Notes under the pieces: generated by a model
Seen by the model: only the letters and a program-made list of their open reading frames with translations
The model's database searches: none
What the model was told of the DNA's origin: nothing
Shown: positions 8,187 to 16,620 of the stretch, piece after piece
Position numbering within the stretch: position 1 is the stretch's first letter
Layout of the letters: every line of letters begins with the position of its first letter
Program-made: the position numbers and the translations under genes
Assembly: GCF_900112045.1 (NCBI RefSeq)
Contig: NZ_FOJW01000003.1
Span: 156,948-220,947 of the forward strand
Direction of reading: 5' to 3'
DNA: 64,000 nucleotides
DNA from: Lentibacillus halodurans
Lineage (GTDB): Bacteria; Bacillota; Bacilli; Bacillales; Amphibacillaceae

Positions 8187-8600
8187 CTACGCTTTCTGAC
8201 ATACCGGGCATAATCCGTAAATTTCAAATTTGTGATCCTCGATTGCATAGTTACCCAGAGCCTGCCGTACTTCATCCATTGGGCAAACCTCGATTTCCTT
8301 GGTTTTGCCGCAGTCCTTGCAAATAAAGTGATGGTGATGATGGTGTGTACAGCTGATCCGGAAGTGTTTTTCGCCATTCAGTTCAGTTGTTTCCAGCACA
8401 CCAACTTTATCAAATAAGTGCAAATTGCGGTAAACCGTATCAAAACTGATCCCATCATATGCCGGTTCCAGGTGGTTAATCAGGTCCTTTGCTGTCCGGT
8501 ACCCGTCAGCTTCAGCAAAGAATCGTAGCATATCTTTTCGTTTAGTAGTTGTTTTATAGCCTTGCCTCTTAATTTCTTGAACAGCTTCATTCAGTTCCAT
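8187..8600 (-). CDS. zur: Zinc uptake regulator Zur (Fur family)
   Basis: 137 aa with a winged-helix domain (TKRKDMLRFFAEADGYRTAK, then FDTVYRNLHLF as recognition helix) and a dimer domain with a six-His run and two structural zinc motifs, CKDC and CPVC. Last gene of znuA-znuC-znuB-zur, overlapping znuB by 14 nt, with AAGGAGG before ATG. The zinc-transport context and the Zur box upstream of znuA favour Zur over Fur or PerR. The operon is probably autoregulated. Confidence 0.9.
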   Translation of the reverse strand: MELNEAVQEIKRQGYKTTTKRKDMLRFFAEADGYRTAKDLINHLEPAYDGISFDTVYRNLHLFDKVGVLETTELNGEKHFRISCTHHHHHHFICKDCGKTKEIEVCPMDEVRQALGNYAIEDHKFEIYGLCPVCQKA

Positions 8601-9447
8601 GAGTTAGCCTCCTTTTCCGGGATGTGTATGAAAAACGTTTCATTCCTATCGACAGCAGCAGGATGATTATAGATACGACGACAATAGTACCTCCTGGTGG
8701 AATGCTGAAATAATAGCCTGTTATTAACCCTATGATAACAGCTAGTTCGCCAAAAACAATTGAAAATGCAATCATTTGTTTAAAACCGCGAGCAATCCGC
8801 ATGCTTGCGGCTACCGGCAACGTCATAAGTGAAGACACAAGCAAAACACCAACAACCCGGATCGATGCCGCAATAACAAGGGCGGTCAGAACGATAAACA
8901 GTAAATGAATCTGTTTCGAATGAATCCCTGAAACAACAGCATGTTCTTCATCAAATGATAAGGTAACCAGTTCCTTATAAAACAATCCGATAAGAAGTAT
9001 GATAATGATGGAAATCCCCAAAATTGAATAAAAATCCATCTGGCTGACTGCGGACACAGAACCAAACAAATAATTGAACAATTCCGTGTTGAAGCCGTCT
9101 GCCAATGCAATGAAAATAACACTGAGTCCGACACCACCTGATAAAATAATCGGGATGGCCAGCTCCTGATAGGCTTTATAGACGCCCCGCAGCTGTTCAA
9201 TAAAAATGGACCCGAGCACTGAAAAACCCATTCCACTGTACAGCGGTGCAATACCGAGAGCGAATTTCTTGTCCATAAACAGCCCGAATGCAATCCCGGC
9301 AAGTGTGACATGTGATAATGCATCGGCTATTAGGGAAAGACGCCGGACTACGATGAAAGTCCCAAGCAGTGGTGCGATGATTCCGATTAAAAGTCCAGTT
9401 AAAAATGTATGTCGTAAAAAGTCATATTCCAAAAAATCTGCTAGCAT
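8587..9447 (-). CDS. znuB: Zinc ABC transporter permease ZnuB
   Basis: 286 aa, about eight transmembrane helices, ABC-3 family (GTFIVVRRLSLIADALSHVT near residues 30-50, typical of manganese/zinc/iron permeases). Forms the membrane channel with ZnuC and ZnuA. A longer frame begins TTGGAGGAAAACATT, but that GGAGG is the ribosome binding site of the ATG at 9447 (MLADFLEYDF). Its 3' end overlaps zur. Confidence 0.9.
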   Translation of the reverse strand: MLADFLEYDFLRHTFLTGLLIGIIAPLLGTFIVVRRLSLIADALSHVTLAGIAFGLFMDKKFALGIAPLYSGMGFSVLGSIFIEQLRGVYKAYQELAIPIILSGGVGLSVIFIALADGFNTELFNYLFGSVSAVSQMDFYSILGISIIIILLIGLFYKELVTLSFDEEHAVVSGIHSKQIHLLFIVLTALVIAASIRVVGVLLVSSLMTLPVAASMRIARGFKQMIAFSIVFGELAVIIGLITGYYFSIPPGGTIVVVSIIILLLSIGMKRFSYTSRKRRLTHGTE

Positions 9448-9464
9448 AATGTTTTCCTCCAACG

Positions 9465-10220
9465 TTAATGGTCATGTGTCACGATATTTACAGGATGACC
9501 GTAAAACTTCGATAGATCTTTATTTGTTAATGTTTGGTATTCATCAGGCTCTCCGTGAAAATGCAATGTCTTGTTCAAGCATACGATGTCAGTTGCGTGC
9601 TCTGTAATCGTGCCAGTATCATGTGTGACAAGTAAAAGTGTGATATGGTGCTCATCATTCAATTGATGCAGCAAATCATAGAATCGCTGCACATTTTCCT
9701 GGTCAACACCAACCGTCGGTTCATCGAGAATCAGCAGCTCTGGATCATTGACCAGCGCGCGTGCGATAAAGACGCGCTGCTGCTGACCGCCTGACAAATT
9801 GCCGACATTTTCATACGCGTAATCTGTCATGCCGACTTGGTCGATGGATTGAAGCACTTTGCTTTTATGTTTCCTCGTAAATAATTTCAGATAACCAATT
9901 TTGCCGGTCAGCCCCATTGATACGACTTCAAAGACGGTAGCTGGGAACCCTTTGTTGAATGTGTTGGCTTTTTGCGAAACGAACCCGATTTTGCTCCAAT
10001 CTCGGAATTTATCGATGGGCTGTCCGAACAAGTGAATGGATCCATTGTCAGGTTTCGACAGGCCCAGAATAAGTTTGATTAATGTTGTTTTACCTCCGCC
10101 GTTTGGTCCGAGCATCCCCATAAATACACCTTGTGGGATTTCGAAATGAATATCATGGAGGATGGCTTTCTTTTCATATGCATAGTGGATATTTTTCATT
10201 GAAACAACCGGATCTTTCAT
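9465..10220 (-). CDS. znuC: Zinc ABC transporter ATP-binding protein ZnuC
   Basis: 251 aa ABC ATPase. Walker A GPNGGGKTTLIKLILG, signature LSGGQQQRVFIARAL, Walker B PELLILDEPTVGVD, and the switch His in LLVTHD. It energises ZnuB. The ATG at 10220 has AGGAGG 9 nt upstream; earlier in-frame starts lie within the znuA end and lack one. Lies 13 nt after znuA, 17 nt before znuB. Confidence 0.92.
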   Translation of the reverse strand: MKDPVVSMKNIHYAYEKKAILHDIHFEIPQGVFMGMLGPNGGGKTTLIKLILGLSKPDNGSIHLFGQPIDKFRDWSKIGFVSQKANTFNKGFPATVFEVVSMGLTGKIGYLKLFTRKHKSKVLQSIDQVGMTDYAYENVGNLSGGQQQRVFIARALVNDPELLILDEPTVGVDQENVQRFYDLLHQLNDEHHITLLLVTHDTGTITEHATDIVCLNKTLHFHGEPDEYQTLTNKDLSKFYGHPVNIVTHDH

Positions 10221-10233
10221 TGCTGTATGCCTC

Positions 10234-11220
10234 CTACTCAGTTGCCTGATCAAGTATGTCGAGGTTGTGCTTCATTAATGACAGGTAATCCTCTCCGTTC
10301 TCGATATCACCTTCTGTTAAAACGGAAAGATTATGAATTTGCAAGCTTTGAGCCCCGACTTGATCCTGAATGATTTCTGATATACGATCAGAGCTGTTTT
10401 GTTCAAAGAGAACATAGTCCAGATTGTGCTCTTCTGCTTGATCAATGATATTGGTCAGTTCTTTTTGAGATGGTTCATCGCTTGACGATAATCCGCTGAT
10501 GGCAATCTGTTCAATACCGTATCGTTCTTCCCAATATCCGTATGCAGCATGGGAGACGAGTATTTTCTTATTTTCTTTGGATTCCAGCGTTTCCTGAAAT
10601 TGCTGGTCCAGTGCCAGTAAATCGTCTTTTAAAACATTGAAATTTTTTGTGTATTGTTCTGAGCTTTCCGGATTCAATTCAATTAACTTATCTTTAATGA
10701 TGCTGGCCATGTCCATCATCCGTTCCGGGTCAAGCCAAATGTGCGGATTGTGGTCATGGTGATGATGCGTCTCATTTTCTTCCTGCTCATGGGTATACTC
10801 TTCGTCGTGATGATCCCCATCTCCATGATCGTGTGTATCATGGTCGTTTGTATCCATATGAAATAGCTCTTCATTTGCTCCTATTTCAACTAACGCAGCA
10901 TCTTGAGAATCCAATGCTTGAGCAGCGGTTTCTGCAAATCCTTCCATTCCGGCACCAAGATAAATAAATGCATCTCCCTCGGCAATGGAGGCCATTTCTT
11001 TGGATGACGGTTCATAAGTGTGTGCATCAACACCAGGCGGATAAACAGATTCAGCGTCAACGGAATCGCCGCCAATTCTTTCAACTGCATATTGAATGGG
11101 ATATATCGATGTATATATGGTTAAATCAGCCCCATTGTTCGTTTCAGATTTGGTCGTGGCACAACCTGCTACGATAAACAATGATATCAATAATAGAATC
11201 AGTGGCTTGTAATTTTTCAT
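10234..11220 (-). CDS. znuA: Zinc-binding lipoprotein ZnuA
   Basis: 328 aa. Lipoprotein signal with lipobox VAGC (Cys20), then a cluster A-I periplasmic-type metal-binding fold (YPIQYAVERIGGDSVDAESV, PPGVDAHTYEPSSKE). A long His/Asp/Glu-rich loop lies around residues 120-165, with the zinc ligands nearby in HNPHIWLDP and in ILVSHAAYGYWEERYG. It captures zinc outside the membrane and passes it to ZnuB. First gene of the operon and preceded by a Zur box. An inactivated paralog lies at 24632-25675. Confidence 0.95.
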   Translation of the reverse strand: MKNYKPLILLLISLFIVAGCATTKSETNNGADLTIYTSIYPIQYAVERIGGDSVDAESVYPPGVDAHTYEPSSKEMASIAEGDAFIYLGAGMEGFAETAAQALDSQDAALVEIGANEELFHMDTNDHDTHDHGDGDHHDEEYTHEQEENETHHHHDHNPHIWLDPERMMDMASIIKDKLIELNPESSEQYTKNFNVLKDDLLALDQQFQETLESKENKKILVSHAAYGYWEERYGIEQIAISGLSSSDEPSQKELTNIIDQAEEHNLDYVLFEQNSSDRISEIIQDQVGAQSLQIHNLSVLTEGDIENGEDYLSLMKHNLDILDQATE

Positions 11221-11253
11221 GCTTCAAGTCCTTTCCAATAAGATAGTTTTATA

Positions 11254-11274
11254 ATATCGTAATGATTACGATTT
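11254..11274 (-). promoter_or_regulatory. Zur box upstream of znuA
   Basis: The palindromic core TCGTAATGATTACGA, with flanking A/T, matches the Bacillus Zur operator. It starts 34 nt upstream of the znuA start codon. A partial half-site, GTTACGATTTA, follows at about 11288. Confidence 0.9.
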
Positions 11275-11619
11275 GTAAATAGGAATAGTTACGATTTAGA
11301 TTGATTTTACGTAATTTTGAAGCATTATACATCAAGGTAACGATATCAAGATGAACTTTGGTGCGTTTGCTTGTATGATTGCGACATTGTTGAGCCGAAA
11401 AAATTCCTTTAGATACGTTTTGACGCGTTCCACTGCTGAACAGCGACTGTAAATGTCTTGTCAGGCCTTTGACCCCCAATCTGTCGCTGTGAAGTCTAAT
11501 GGTGAAAAATAGAGGTCGATGAAGATGGCCGGGATATGAGTAAGTCGGAAAGCATTTATTCGGCAACTTTCAAATATCAAAGTAAGCAAGATATGACTGA
11601 TGGGTCCCTTTTAATAAAG
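11275..11619. other. Intergenic region, nothing recognised
   Basis: About 340 nt between the znu operon promoter and the terminator of the next gene. No frame has a ribosome binding site or a family I recognise. Confidence 0.5.
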
Positions 11620-11641
11620 AAATCGGCGTGACAGCCGATTT
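11620..11641 (-). terminator. Terminator of the YitT/DUF2179 gene
   Basis: AAATCGGC and GCCGATTT are inverted around 6 nt. On the minus strand the stem is followed by CTTTATT, 18 nt after the stop codon of the gene at 11660. Confidence 0.7.
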
Positions 11642-11659
11642 CCTCTTATGCATAACTTT

Positions 11660-12514
11660 TTAAAATTTCTGCCCGTAGTATTTATCCAGAGAGAATCCCC
11701 GTCCCAAAACTTCTGAGGCATTGATAAAGACAACAAATGACGTCGGCTCTTCATCTTGCAGCATTTTTTTCAATTTTATAGCTTCCTGCTGATCAGCAAC
11801 ACAAAGAATCATGGTTTTATTCAGATTGGAATAACCGCCGATGGTCCGGACCTTTGTCAAGCCGCGGTCAATTTGGTCATTGATCATATCTTGAACTTTT
11901 ATTTCATTTTCGGTAATGATCATCACCAGTTTAGCAGCTGACGTGCGCAACTGTACGATATCAATCGTTTTGCTTGTAATATAAATGCACATCAGGGCAA
12001 ATAGTGTAAGTTCGAGATTGAATACAATGACTGATGAAATGACAACAATTCCGTCAACGATCAGCTGGGAATAACCACTAGACAAACCGGTGAATTTTTT
12101 AACAACTTGGGCGATAGCTGCAGTTCCGCCTGTAGACCCTTGCCCCTTGTAAACTGTACCAAGACCAATACCAAGAACGATACCGCCATAGATGGCGCCC
12201 AATAGAGGGTTTGATACAGTATAAGGAAAGTCCGCCGTCAGATAGATCATGAACGGAACCCAAAACGTACCGAGCAGTGTTTTCCAACTGAAATCTTTTC
12301 CCAGCACAATCCAGCCTACGATAAAGATGGGAAGGTTAATCAAAAACTGTGTCAGCGCAGGGCTCAGTTTATATAGTTCAAAAAGAATCGTACTGATCCC
12401 GGATATTCCACCTGCAGCAAGTTTGGACGGCAAGAGAAGCAGGTTATAGGATAATGCGACAAGTGAAGCACCGATTATGATCTGAGCATATTCTGTTAAA
12501 AATTTTTTGTTCAT
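11660..12514 (-). CDS. YitT-family membrane protein with C-terminal DUF2179
   Basis: 284 aa. Five to six transmembrane segments with the YitT repeats (LLLLPSKLAAGGISGISTIL, GIGLGTVYKGQGSTGGTAAI), then a soluble DUF2179 domain (about 200-284; TKVRTIGGYSNLNKTMILCV). Function of the family is unproven. I start at the ATG at 12514 because AAAGGA precedes it by 10 nt; the longer frame begins with a TTG inside that region. Divergent from fadN. Confidence 0.88.
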   Translation of the reverse strand: MNKKFLTEYAQIIIGASLVALSYNLLLLPSKLAAGGISGISTILFELYKLSPALTQFLINLPIFIVGWIVLGKDFSWKTLLGTFWVPFMIYLTADFPYTVSNPLLGAIYGGIVLGIGLGTVYKGQGSTGGTAAIAQVVKKFTGLSSGYSQLIVDGIVVISSVIVFNLELTLFALMCIYITSKTIDIVQLRTSAAKLVMIITENEIKVQDMINDQIDRGLTKVRTIGGYSNLNKTMILCVADQQEAIKLKKMLQDEEPTSFVVFINASEVLGRGFSLDKYYGQKF

Positions 12515-12776
12515 AGCGTGCAAATCCTTTCTTTATAAGTCAGGAAGTATAAATGATGACAGATGTTGTATGGAAAACTCCGGAACTCGCTATGAGACGA
12601 GGCTGAGCTTTCCCAAAGCAAACCTTTACTATTTTAACGCAGTTTGGGCAGTCTTGAAAGCCCTGCCGTTTATTTCATTTAAAAATACCACCTATTTTTA
12701 TTGCGAACTATCAGAATATAATTTATACTAATAAATAGATGGATAGGCGACTATCTTTTATTTTTGTAAGTAAAAA

Positions 12777-12794
12777 TGAATGATCATTCATTCA
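12777..12794 (+). promoter_or_regulatory. FadR-like operator upstream of fadN
   Basis: TGAATGATCATTCATTCA has perfect inverted heptamer arms (TGAATGA/TCATTCA) around TCAT. It matches the B. subtilis FadR box TGAATGANTANTCATTCA with one mismatch, 23 nt before the fadN start codon. It is expected to repress the operon until long-chain acyl-CoA releases FadR; fadR itself is not in the window. Confidence 0.85.
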
Positions 12795-12817
12795 AAGCAA
12801 GGATAGGGGGAGAAAAT

Positions 12818-15217
12818 ATGAAACGAACGATCAAGCGTGCTGCCGTACTGGGCTCCGGTGTGATGGGATCTGGAATTGCTGCACACTTGGCAAACGTGGG
12901 AATTCCGACCATCATGCTTGATATCGTACCGCGTGAACTAACTAAAAAGGAAAAAGCGAAAGGTCTGACACTGGCAGATCGCGCTGTACGAAACCGGATG
13001 GCTGCTGATAGCAAAAAAGCTCTATTAAAGCAGAAACCATCACCGATTACATCCAAACAAAGCCTTGATTTAATTGAAGCAGGCAACATGGAAGATGATA
13101 TTGAAAGATTAGCAGACGTCGACTGGATCATTGAAGTTGTCGTTGAGAACCTGGACATTAAGCAAAAAGTTTTTGCTAACGTTGATAACCATCGGAAAAA
13201 AGGAACTATCATCAGTTCCAATACATCCGGGATTTCTGTGGAGGACATGGCTGAGGGACGTTCAGAAGATTTCCGCAAACATTTTCTCGGCACACACTTT
13301 TTCAATCCGCCGCGCTACCTGAAGCTGCTGGAAGTCATCCCGACAAAAGATACCGACCCGGAAGTGCTGGCATTCGTGAAAACGTTTGGTGAAGACGTAC
13401 TGGGCAAAGGTGTCGTCGAGGCAAAAGATACGCCGAATTTTATTGCCAATCGGATTGGCACGTACGGCTTGCTCGTAACAGTACAGCAAATGCTGAAAGG
13501 TGGATACAGTATCGGTGAAGTAGATTCCGTCACCGGACCGATGATTGGACGGCCGAAAAGTGCCACATTCCGTACATTGGATGTGGTTGGATTGGATACG
13601 TTCATTCATGTCGCCAACAATGTACATGATCAGGTCGAAGGCGCAGAAAAAGATGTATTTAAGGTACCTGAATTCATGCTGAAAATGCAGGAAAAAGGCT
13701 GGCTCGGGGCAAAGAGCGGCCAGGGATTTTTCTTAAAGAAAAAAGGAAAAGACGGAAGCATGATCTATGAATTAAATCCGGAAACATTGGTGTATGAAGA
13801 CCGCAAAAAACTGAAAACGGATGCAACTGAAATGGCTAAGCAGGAAAAGGGCTCCAGACGTAAATTGAAAGCGCTTGTAAAAGTTAAAGGTGACAAGGCC
13901 GGTGATCTCGTGTGGTCCGTCCTAAAACCGGTACTCATTTATTCAGCAGAGCTTACCGGTGAAATTGCTGACGATATTGTATCAATTGATGAGGCGATGA
14001 AATGGGGATTCGGCTGGGAAATCGGACCGTTTGAAACGTGGGATGCAATTGGCCTCCGAAAATCTGTCGAGCGCATGCAGGCAGAAGGGGCTGAAGTACC
14101 TGACTGGGTTCTCAACATGCTTTCATCCGGAAAGGAATCATTCTATCAAACTAAAAACGGAAATGTATATTACTACGACAATGGCACATATAAGCAGCAG
14201 CAATTCAACCCGAAAGAAATCAATCTGAAGCGCTTAAAGGATGAAAAAGGGGTTATTAAAAAGAATACTGGGGCCAGTTTAATCGATTTGGGTGACGGTG
14301 TTGCCGGACTGGAATTCCATTCACAGGGAAATGCGATCGGCCTAGATATTATCAAAATGGTGAATGATGCACTTGAGGAAGTGGATGAAAACTATGAAGG
14401 GCTGGTTATCGGGAACCAAGGGAAAAATTTCTGTGTTGGTGCTCATCTCGGCATGATGCTGATGGCAGCACAGGATGAGGATTTCTTTGAACTGGATATG
14501 GTTATCCGCCAGTTTCAAAATATGGCGATGAACATTAAATATGCCGGAAAGCCGGTTGTCACCGCACCATTTAATATGACCGTCGGGGGCGGTGCTGAAG
14601 TATCCCTGCCGGCAGCATCCATCCAGGCATCAGCGGAAACATATATGGGATTGGTTGAATTTGGTGTCGGCCTGATTCCAGGCGGCGGCGGAACGAAAGA
14701 ATTTTATTTGAAAGAACTGCGCAATCTGCCTAGTGGTGTTGATTTTGATCTGACGAAAGTTGCCAATGATGTGTTTGAAAAAGTGGCTATGGCCAAAGTA
14801 TCAACATCAGCGGAAGAAGCTTTTGACAATGGATTTTTGGACAGTGGTGATGCCATCAGCGTAAATCCGGATCACCTGCTGCATGATGCCAAGCAAAAAG
14901 TGCTGGCACTTGTTAAAGAGGGCTATCAGGCACCAAAACGCGAAAAAATCCCTGTTGTCGGGGATGCAGGATATGCTGCCATGCTGCTTGGAGCAAAATC
15001 ATTACAGTTCGGCGGTTATGCTTCAGAACATGATTTGAAAATCGCTGAAAAGCTGGCATATGTTTTATCAGGAGGCCGGATTAAAGAAGGAGCGCTAATT
15101 GATGAACAAGTGATGCTTGATCTGGAACGTGAGGCATTCCTGAGTTTGATTGGTGAACCATTAACACAACAGCGGATGCAGCACATGCTCTTAAAAGGAA
15201 AACCATTGCGTAACTAA
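12818..15217 (+). CDS. fadN: 3-hydroxyacyl-CoA dehydrogenase / enoyl-CoA hydratase FadN
   Basis: 799 aa bifunctional beta-oxidation enzyme. The N-terminal NAD-binding fold starts with AAVLGSGVMGSGIAAHLANV. The dehydrogenase C-terminal domain includes HFFNPPRYLKLLEVIPT and DTPNFIANRIGTYG. The crotonase-type hydratase region lies around 490-690 (GNQGKNFCVGAHLGMMLMAA, GLIPGGGGTKEFYL). Hydrates enoyl-CoA and oxidises 3-hydroxyacyl-CoA. Start at 12818 with AGGGGGAGAAAAT; the 14 upstream codons lie across the FadR-like box. First gene of fadN-fadA-fadE. Confidence 0.95.
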   Translation: MKRTIKRAAVLGSGVMGSGIAAHLANVGIPTIMLDIVPRELTKKEKAKGLTLADRAVRNRMAADSKKALLKQKPSPITSKQSLDLIEAGNMEDDIERLADVDWIIEVVVENLDIKQKVFANVDNHRKKGTIISSNTSGISVEDMAEGRSEDFRKHFLGTHFFNPPRYLKLLEVIPTKDTDPEVLAFVKTFGEDVLGKGVVEAKDTPNFIANRIGTYGLLVTVQQMLKGGYSIGEVDSVTGPMIGRPKSATFRTLDVVGLDTFIHVANNVHDQVEGAEKDVFKVPEFMLKMQEKGWLGAKSGQGFFLKKKGKDGSMIYELNPETLVYEDRKKLKTDATEMAKQEKGSRRKLKALVKVKGDKAGDLVWSVLKPVLIYSAELTGEIADDIVSIDEAMKWGFGWEIGPFETWDAIGLRKSVERMQAEGAEVPDWVLNMLSSGKESFYQTKNGNVYYYDNGTYKQQQFNPKEINLKRLKDEKGVIKKNTGASLIDLGDGVAGLEFHSQGNAIGLDIIKMVNDALEEVDENYEGLVIGNQGKNFCVGAHLGMMLMAAQDEDFFELDMVIRQFQNMAMNIKYAGKPVVTAPFNMTVGGGAEVSLPAASIQASAETYMGLVEFGVGLIPGGGGTKEFYLKELRNLPSGVDFDLTKVANDVFEKVAMAKVSTSAEEAFDNGFLDSGDAISVNPDHLLHDAKQKVLALVKEGYQAPKREKIPVVGDAGYAAMLLGAKSLQFGGYASEHDLKIAEKLAYVLSGGRIKEGALIDEQVMLDLEREAFLSLIGEPLTQQRMQHMLLKGKPLRN

Positions 15218-15237
15218 TGAGAAGAGGGGGAGAAAAC

Positions 15238-16413
15238 GTGAAGGAAGCAGTAATTGTTGCGGGTGCAAGAACCCCTGTGGGAAAGGCGAACAAAGGGTCA
15301 CTGGCCAATACAAGGCCGGATGATCTGGCAGCATTGACAATAAAGGAAACGTTGAAACGGGCAGATGATTATGACGGTAATATCGATGACGTCATTATTG
15401 GCTGTGCGATGCCGGAAGCAGAGCAGGGCATGAACATGGCGCGAAACATTGCCGGGCTTGCAGGACTTAACAAAGATGTACCCGGTATCACAATCAACCG
15501 CTACTGTTCATCAGGACTGCAAAGCATCGCGTATGCGGCAGAACGTATCATGATTGGGGCAAGTGATACGATCATCGCCGGTGGAGCAGAGTCCATGAGT
15601 CTGATCCCAATGGGCGGCCATGTGATCAAGCCAAATTCGAAACTTGTCCAGCATGCATCAGGCTATTATATGCAAATGGGGCATACGGCTGAAGAAGTCG
15701 CCAACAGGTTTGACATTTCACGTGATGATCAGGATGAATTTGCTGTTCGCAGTCATCAGCGTGCCGCAGAAGCACTTGAAGAAGGGAAGTTCAAAGATGA
15801 AATTGTCCCGGTCAAAGTGACAGAGCGGGTGATCGGGGAAAAAAATAAAGTTGAAGAGAAAACGTCCATGTTTGAGATCGATGAAGGTGTACGGCCGGAA
15901 ACAACCAAAGACATTCTTGGTAAATTGAAGCCGGCATTTTCCGCCGCCGGATTGGTGACAGCAGGTAACGCGTCACAAATGAGTGATGGTGCCGGCTCTG
16001 TTCTGGTCATGGACCGTGAAAAAGCGGATTCAGAAGGACTGAAGCCGCTCGCCAAATTCCGTTCATTTGCTGTGGCAGGTGTGGAACCGGAAATTATGGG
16101 AGTAGGCCCGGTTGAAGCAGTTCCAAAGGCATTGAAAATCGCTGGATTGAAACTGTCTGATGTTGGCCTGATTGAACTGAACGAAGCATTCGCGTCACAG
16201 TCTGTCCGCGTCATTCAGGCGCTTGATCTGGATCCGGAAATTGTCAATGTTAACGGCGGTGCAATTGCCCTAGGCCATCCGCTTGGCATGACTGGAACGA
16301 AACTGACGCTGAGCCTCATTCATGAAATGAAGCGCCGCAATGTGCAGTATGGTGTCGTCACGATGTGTATCGGCGGTGGTATGGGTGCAGCAGGTGTGTT
16401 TGAACTGATGTAA
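15238..16413 (+). CDS. fadA: Acetyl-CoA C-acyltransferase (3-ketoacyl-CoA thiolase) FadA
   Basis: 391 aa, the usual thiolase length. Nucleophilic Cys is in [20 protein letters not shown] (about residue 90), the His in [14 protein letters not shown] and the second Cys in [13 protein letters not shown]. Releases acetyl-CoA in the last beta-oxidation step. The frame opens 21 nt earlier, but GAGGGGGAG is the ribosome binding site of the GTG at 15238. It lies 20 nt after fadN, so it is co-transcribed. Confidence 0.95.
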   Translation: MKEAVIVAGARTPVGKANKGSLANTRPDDLAALTIKETLKRADDYDGNIDDVIIGCAMPEAEQGMNMARNIAGLAGLNKDVPGITINRYCSSGLQSIAYAAERIMIGASDTIIAGGAESMSLIPMGGHVIKPNSKLVQHASGYYMQMGHTAEEVANRFDISRDDQDEFAVRSHQRAAEALEEGKFKDEIVPVKVTERVIGEKNKVEEKTSMFEIDEGVRPETTKDILGKLKPAFSAAGLVTAGNASQMSDGAGSVLVMDREKADSEGLKPLAKFRSFAVAGVEPEIMGVGPVEAVPKALKIAGLKLSDVGLIELNEAFASQSVRVIQALDLDPEIVNVNGGAIALGHPLGMTGTKLTLSLIHEMKRRNVQYGVVTMCIGGGMGAAGVFELM

Positions 16414-16459
16414 ATATAAGTGTACTTTGGATCGCTGATAAGCCTCAAAAAGTGAAAAA

Positions 16460-16542
16460 CGTTAAAGTTCGATAGAGGATCGCTAAAGTTCACAACAACA
16501 TGATAAAGTGCACAATGAAATTACTTAAGTTCAGCCTAACAT
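16460..16542 (+). repeat. Degenerate 21-nt tandem repeat in the fadA-fadE gap
   Basis: Four consecutive units of 20-21 nt begin CGTTAAAGTTCG, CGCTAAAGTTCAC, GATAAAGTGCAC and TACTTAAGTTCAG; each ends in an A/T-type tail, and three of the four end in or near CAT/GAT. A lone relative, ATAAAGTTCGG, lies at about 19341. Function unknown. Confidence 0.6.
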
Positions 16543-16620
16543 GTGGCAGATTTGCGAAGCTGAAAAGTGCAAATCATCCGGATAAATTTAACAATTCCAA
16601 AATAGAAAGGAACGATTCAC

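Noticed and set aside
7816-8199. 127-codon frame after ykkD
   Set aside because: It runs through the dispersed repeat, has no ribosome binding site, and its composition is unlike a real protein.
11249-11566. 105-codon minus-strand frame upstream of znuA
   Set aside because: It ends over the Zur box and znuA promoter, has no ribosome binding site, and resembles no family.
12507-12731. 74-codon plus-strand frame between the YitT gene and fadN
   Set aside because: It overlaps the start and ribosome binding site of the divergent YitT gene and has no ribosome binding site of its own.
16460-16542. CRISPR array
   Set aside because: Units are degenerate, contiguous and lack spacers; no cas genes are in the window.
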